A DNA stretch of 64,000 nucleotides from Saitoella complicata NRRL Y-17804 (taxonomy: Eukaryota > Ascomycota > Saitoellomycetes > Saitoellales > Saitoellaceae): contig NW_017567019.1 of assembly GCF_001661265.1 (NCBI RefSeq), positions 62,001 through 126,000 of the forward strand, written 5' to 3'. Both the position numbers and the translations under genes were made by a program. Positions 59,715 to 64,000 of this stretch are shown in pieces; within the stretch, counting starts at the first letter, position 1; each line of letters begins with the position of its first letter. The notes below the pieces were generated by a model that saw only the letters and a list, made by a program, of their open reading frames with translations, did not search any database and was not told where the DNA came from.

Positions 59715-62363
59715 ATGGACGTCACAATGCTCGAAGCGACCACTAGATGCCCGCATGTCTTGACTCATGCCCTCCATACGCCTGGTGCTTTCCAGACGGT
59801 CCACAGGGAGGAGTGTACGCTGTGCTTTGACTCTCAGGTACCCCACACACCCTTCTTTGTCTGCGTAACAGTCGTGATCTAATTGCTTTTCAAGGATGAC
59901 GCAGAGGGAATCGACGTCTGCCTGGACTGCTTCGCCTCTGGCTGTGTCGGTGAGCGGAACCATGCCGCAATCCACCACCAACGCACCCAACACCCACTTT
60001 ACCTCAATATCCGCCGAACGCCTAAACCGAAGCCGAGTAGAGACGGAGAAGGCGAGCCTCCGAGCAAGATTAGTAAGCTCGCAATTCCGGCGGAAAGTGA
60101 TGCGACGAACTATGATTTGCATACTTCCGTGAGGTGCTACGCATGTGAGGGGAGGGAGGTTGATATGGCACAGGGCAACCTTCCGTTGGTTGTAGATGGG
60201 GTCATGTCCTCCATGGACGTATCACAGAAGAATGAGGTCAAGGCATGGGAGATGGAGCTCACGCCATGTGAGCATACATTGTGTTTGAACCAGCAACCAG
60301 TCACCGCCGCACACCAGATTACACAATGCAACAACTGCGACCTGAAGGAGAATCTGTGGATGTGTCTCGAATGCGGTAATCTCGGCTGCGGCCGCTCACA
60401 ATTCGGGTCGACCGTGGGCGGAAACGGCCATGGCGTCGCGCATTTCGAGGGGACAATGCATCCAGTCTCTGTCAAGTTGGGCAGTTTGACAGCAGAGGGA
60501 ACGGCCGATATTTATTGTTACCTGTGTAATGAGGAACGTGTTGATCTGGAGTTGAAGGCGCATTTGGCGCACTGGGGGATTAATATTGCGGAGGCGGTCA
60601 AGACGGAGAAGAGTTTGACAGAGATGGTAGTGAACTTTGCACGTTTCCCCAGCATGGATCTTGCTAATAGTTGATTACAGCAACTCGAGCAGAATTTGAA
60701 GTGGGAGTTTTCGATGACCACCTCCGATGGACATTCTCTGCAGCCGCTCTTTGGGCCATCGCTTACTGGGCTCAAGAACCTCGGAAACTCGTGTTACATT
60801 AACTCTACTCTGCAGTGTCTCTTCAACATCCCGGCATTCCAGGAACGCTATCTCCCAGGTTTCAAACAGCACCCATACGAATGCCCCAAACAAGATTCCG
60901 GAGAGTGTATGGATTGTCAAATGGGAAAGGTGGCAGATGGATTGTTGAGTGGGAGGTACTCAGTGCTTTGGAAACCGGAGATCAAGGGCGCGGATGAAGA
61001 TCAACAACAGGAAGTCCCTCATCAAAAGGGGTTGGCGCCGGGGATGTTGAAGGCACTTGTGGGGAAGGGACATGAGGAGTTCTCGACAATGAGACAACAG
61101 GTAACTCAATGTCCCGGTATGATGTATGTCATGCTAATGCGAAATTGAATTACAGGACGCATTCGAGTTCTTTTTGCACCTCATGAAACTCGTCGCGCGT
61201 AGCCAGCACCCCGCAAACACGACGGACCCAACCTCTGCATTCCGTTTCGAGCTTGAACAGCGGTTGGAGTGCCTCTCGTGTCACCGTGTCCGGTACCGTA
61301 CTGATGAACAGGATAACCTCTCTCTCGCCGTCCCCGTCCGGCAAATCCCCTCCGAAGACGGCGCAGACCCGAAGTTCGAGGCAGTCACGCTGGAGGAGTG
61401 TCTTGATATCTTCACAGCGGACGAGATGATCGAGTACACCTGTAAAGCCTGCGGCGGGAAAGATGGTGCGAAGAAGAGTGTTGGGTTTAAGACGTTCCCG
61501 GAGGTGTTGGTCGTCAATGCGAGGAGGTTTGAAGTCGTTAATTGGGTTCCGATGAAGAGAGGTAGGTTAAGTCGTATACGATGTGGTTGTGTGCTGATTT
61601 TGGACCTACAGATGTTCCGGTTATCGTGTCCGATGCTGCATTTTCGTTGGATAAGTATGCTGCGAAGGGTCAACAGCCTGATGAGACTCTCTTGCCGGAG
61701 GATTCGGAGGAGGAGAAGGCGAAGAAGGAGAGACCTGTCGCGAATGAGGCTGCGCTTTCACAGCTTGAGGCCATGGGATTCCCCCGCGTCCGCTCCGAGA
61801 AGGCGTTGTTCGCGACCGGCAACTCAGACCCTGAAGTCGCGATGAACTGGCTCTTTGCGCACATGGACGACCCCGACATTGACGATCCTATTGCTGACGA
61901 TGACGCCGCAGCTGGAGGTGCCGGTGCAGGTGCAGGTGCGGAGGTCGATGAAGCCAGTGTAGCAATGATTGTGGATATGGGATTCTCCGTCGCGCAGGGA
62001 AAGAAGGCACTCAAAGAGACCGGAGGCGATATGGAACGAGCCGTCGAATGGCTCTTCTCGCACCCTGACGATGTCGGGGAAGTTGAGTCGTCCACCTCTT
62101 CCTCTGCTCCTGCCGACAGCAACAAAGTACCAGCCGGACGGGAGGGCCCAGCGAGCTTCAAATTGGATGGGATTTGCTGTCATAAGGGTGCGAGTATCCA
62201 CGCTGGTCACTACATCGCTTTGGCGAAAAAGAAGGTCCAGGGAGACGCAGGCGAGGAGGAGGCGTGGGTCTTGTTTAATGATGAGAAGGTTGTTAGGGCT
62301 GGGGAGGAGAATGTGCAGGAGGGAAAGAGGTTTGCGTATGTGTATTTCTTCAGGAGGGCGTGA
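59715..62363 (+). CDS. UBP14: Ubiquitin hydrolase UBP14 (USP5), five exons
   Basis: Exons 59715-59837, 59895-60626, 60681-61100, 61156-61561 and 61612-62363 give 810 residues. The enzyme cuts free ubiquitin chains into monomers. A variant N-terminal zinc finger (CPHVLTH, CTLCFDS) precedes the canonical ZnF-UBP (about 165-260: CEHTLCLNQ, CGNLGCGR, HFEGTMHPV). The catalytic cysteine is C323 in NLGNSCYINSTLQ and the catalytic histidine lies in HAGHYIALAKK. Two UBA domains (ALSQLEAMGFPRVR, VAMIVDMGFSVAQGKKAL) are inserted between the boxes as in USP5. Introns are 50-57 nt. An alternative ATG 12 bases downstream is in frame. Confidence 0.95.
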
Positions 62364-63350
62364 TCATGCATGGGTATGTTGTGTGAGGTTCAGAGAGGAT
62401 GGTAGATGTGGGTAGAGGTGAAGGCGTTGTGTGTGTGTGTGTGTGGGTGCATGAACGATGCGAGTACGAGTATCAAAATACCAGTTATTCTTGTTTTGTT
62501 GCTATCCAAATAAAGGGCTCCATGGTTATCTGGGTCCAGACCTACGAGTCTTCTCGCGATCGCGGTCTGCTTACACAGCCCCATCGCCATGACCGTCAAC
62601 AACCCCACATTGAATCTCTCAAAAGGATGATACGTACCGAAACTTCTCCGGGAGTACCCAAATGGCTTGAACCCGTCGTGCCGTCTACGTGCGGCACAGC
62701 TACCCTTCCACGCTCTTACCCGCCGTATGTCGTGCGCAGTACGGCCTACGGGGAGAATGGCAACGGCGGGAAACCAGTACATTTAGGTACCTAGACGGTT
62801 CGACCGCGGCGTACGGCGTCCACCTCGGTTCCAATTCATATCATCTCTGGAAGATCTCGCTCCGTACCAAGGGAAGGGTACAGACGCAATTGCGATCGAT
62901 ATCGGCATCTGCTTCCCCTCCCCCTCCCCGACTCCGACCCCACCCCCGCTGTATTGGCACACCACTATGAGACGTCCGCTGATCATATGGATGACAAACC
63001 TCAAACATCCTCGAAGCTCCGCTTACTGTACCTCCACACAATCGCAACCGCACCAATTGGTCTCGCGGCTGGGCCGCGAACCTGCATTGACATCTGTAAG
63101 CAACCGCTTCGACCTGTCCATTTTTTTTTCTCCTAGCCTGACTGAAGGAGACTTTTTCGTATTCTTCACCCCTGGTCGAAGCTTCGAAGTTTCATTTTTG
63201 TGCGGGTGTGTACACGTGGGTCGTGGAGAGTCGGGACATGTGTTCAGCGTCTGGGTCTGGGCTGAGATTCTCCACCTTTGCGCGTGTCAGTCCATATCGT
63301 GGGGATCGATGAAACTTGAGATTTAGAGGTGATTTGCGAAATCTAGTCAA
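62364..63350. other. Intergenic region without secure gene
   Basis: This 987-base stretch after UBP14 has short open frames on both strands but none with conserved character. It holds a TG microsatellite at 62429, a GTCTACGT word (the promoter word reversed) at 62683, and a nine-T run near 63120. Confidence 0.5.
62429..62445 (+). repeat. TG dinucleotide microsatellite
   Basis: About eight and a half TG units downstream of the UBP14 stop, probably in its 3' UTR. Confidence 0.85.
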
Positions 63351-64000
63351 TGGAGCCGGAGGAAATCATCTTCGTGCGAATACTCATCCTGGTGTGTACC
63401 CGGATTGCTGGTTGCTGGAGGGGAGGCTGGTTACCTTCATGGAGATGGGAGACCCGGATTGCAGGGACTGGACTACTGAAACTTGCGCGTGGCCAGTTGT
63501 GAGCGCAAGCTTGGAAGGATCTGCATTGTGCCGCTCGAGCTCGCGACCGACGGGATTCTTACAACTGCTACCGTATTCCTGCCCTACAAAGCACGACCAT
63601 CGACAGGGATCCTCGTGCACAGACTCGTCCAGCAAACGCGCACGGACCACTCACTCGTATACCGGCACGTATACTGGCCACGCGCGCGCACCCAAGCATC
63701 GCGCTAACTCCATCCACAGTTATAATTATGCAACGGTCTCGCCAGCCCTTTCAACATTGCCTGATCCGGCCGCCTTCGAGACACTCTTGCTCCAGATCCT
63801 ATGGGGACTCGGCCGCTGGACTGCTGGGTGGCGCCAGCGTCGGTATGCTGGGAGGAAGCGTCGATGAGGAGGGTTGGGTCTTGCGTTTGAAGGAGAGGAA
63901 GATCCTCTTTTGGGATCGAGGCCCTAGGAGAAATATTGGCCACGTTTTCTTTCGAGGAACGACAGGATTCGATCACTGAGCACTTCGATCAGCAGAGCGG
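63351..64000 (+). other. Possible multi-exon gene cut by the window edge
   Basis: An ATG at 63351 opens MEPEEIIFVRILIL with a GTGTGT donor after it. Farther on, one frame reads KLGRICIVPLELATDGI, TTATVFLPYKARPSTGILVH and HSLVYRH. A GTATAC donor and a CTAAC branch point with acceptor CCACAG (ending 63719) mark a likely 51-nt intron, then SPALSTLPDPAAFETLLLQI or an alternative frame. I could not build a phase-consistent model, and I recognise no family. Confidence 0.25.

Noticed and set aside
62790-62810. GGTTCGACC resembling a tRNA B box
   Set aside because: No matching A box, acceptor stem or T-loop pairing was found around it.
1-64000. Transposons, virus-derived elements, CRISPR arrays, rRNA
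   Set aside because: No transposase, reverse transcriptase, integrase or capsid-like frames, no long terminal or inverted repeats and no spaced repeat arrays were seen.

Overview
This window is compact eukaryotic nuclear DNA from a fungus. About 30 protein genes sit on both strands with gaps of 100 to 500 bases. Most are single-exon; the rest carry short GT-AG introns, mostly 50 to 65 nt with CTAAC or CTAAT branch points. The fungal signature comes from VTC4 polyphosphate polymerase, a fused BIO3-BIO1 protein, fused ADE2, a GH5 steryl/ceramide glucosidase, TFC6 and SMP3. I cannot place it below 'fungus'. I found no transposon, virus relic, rRNA, tRNA or CRISPR by eye.

Layout. 1-13.8 kb: a tentative left-edge gene, an unduplicated MadBub/BUB1 kinase, YTM1 (ribosome biogenesis), HEM12 (haem), a possible micro-gene, an unrecognised membrane protein, PHB2, the PMR1 Ca/Mn pump and NC2-alpha. 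13.9-24 kb: a large chromodomain protein with four cysteine clusters, GSH2, ADE2, SDO1 and a membrane-anchored GH5 glucosidase. 24-34 kb: RFA1, ATG7 (4 exons), TFC6 (3 exons), HRP1 (3 exons, one 682-nt intron) and MPC1 (4 exons). 34-50 kb: a GYP1-type Rab GAP, SMP3, a NUP50/NUP2 nucleoporin, BIO3-BIO1, ISU1, DPB2, CAB5, mitochondrial S18 and BIO2. 50-64 kb: an ADGF-type adenosine deaminase fused to TAD3, mitochondrial S14, an unknown acidic/basic-tailed protein, LSM12, a LAMTOR2 (Ragulator) gene recovered by splicing, VTC4, UBP14, then 1.6 kb with no secure gene.

Most genes are housekeeping and not co-functional. The exception is 40.6-49.9 kb: BIO3-BIO1 and BIO2 make biotin, ISU1 (divergent from BIO3-BIO1) builds the Fe-S clusters that BIO2 uses, and CAB5 finishes coenzyme A.

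The strongest unusual signals are the deaminase-TAD3 fusion, the chromodomain protein with repeated CxCxxC...H modules, a recurring promoter word TGTAACGTAGACA, a block-like alternation of synonymous codon style inside genes, and the oversized repeat-bearing HRP1 intron.
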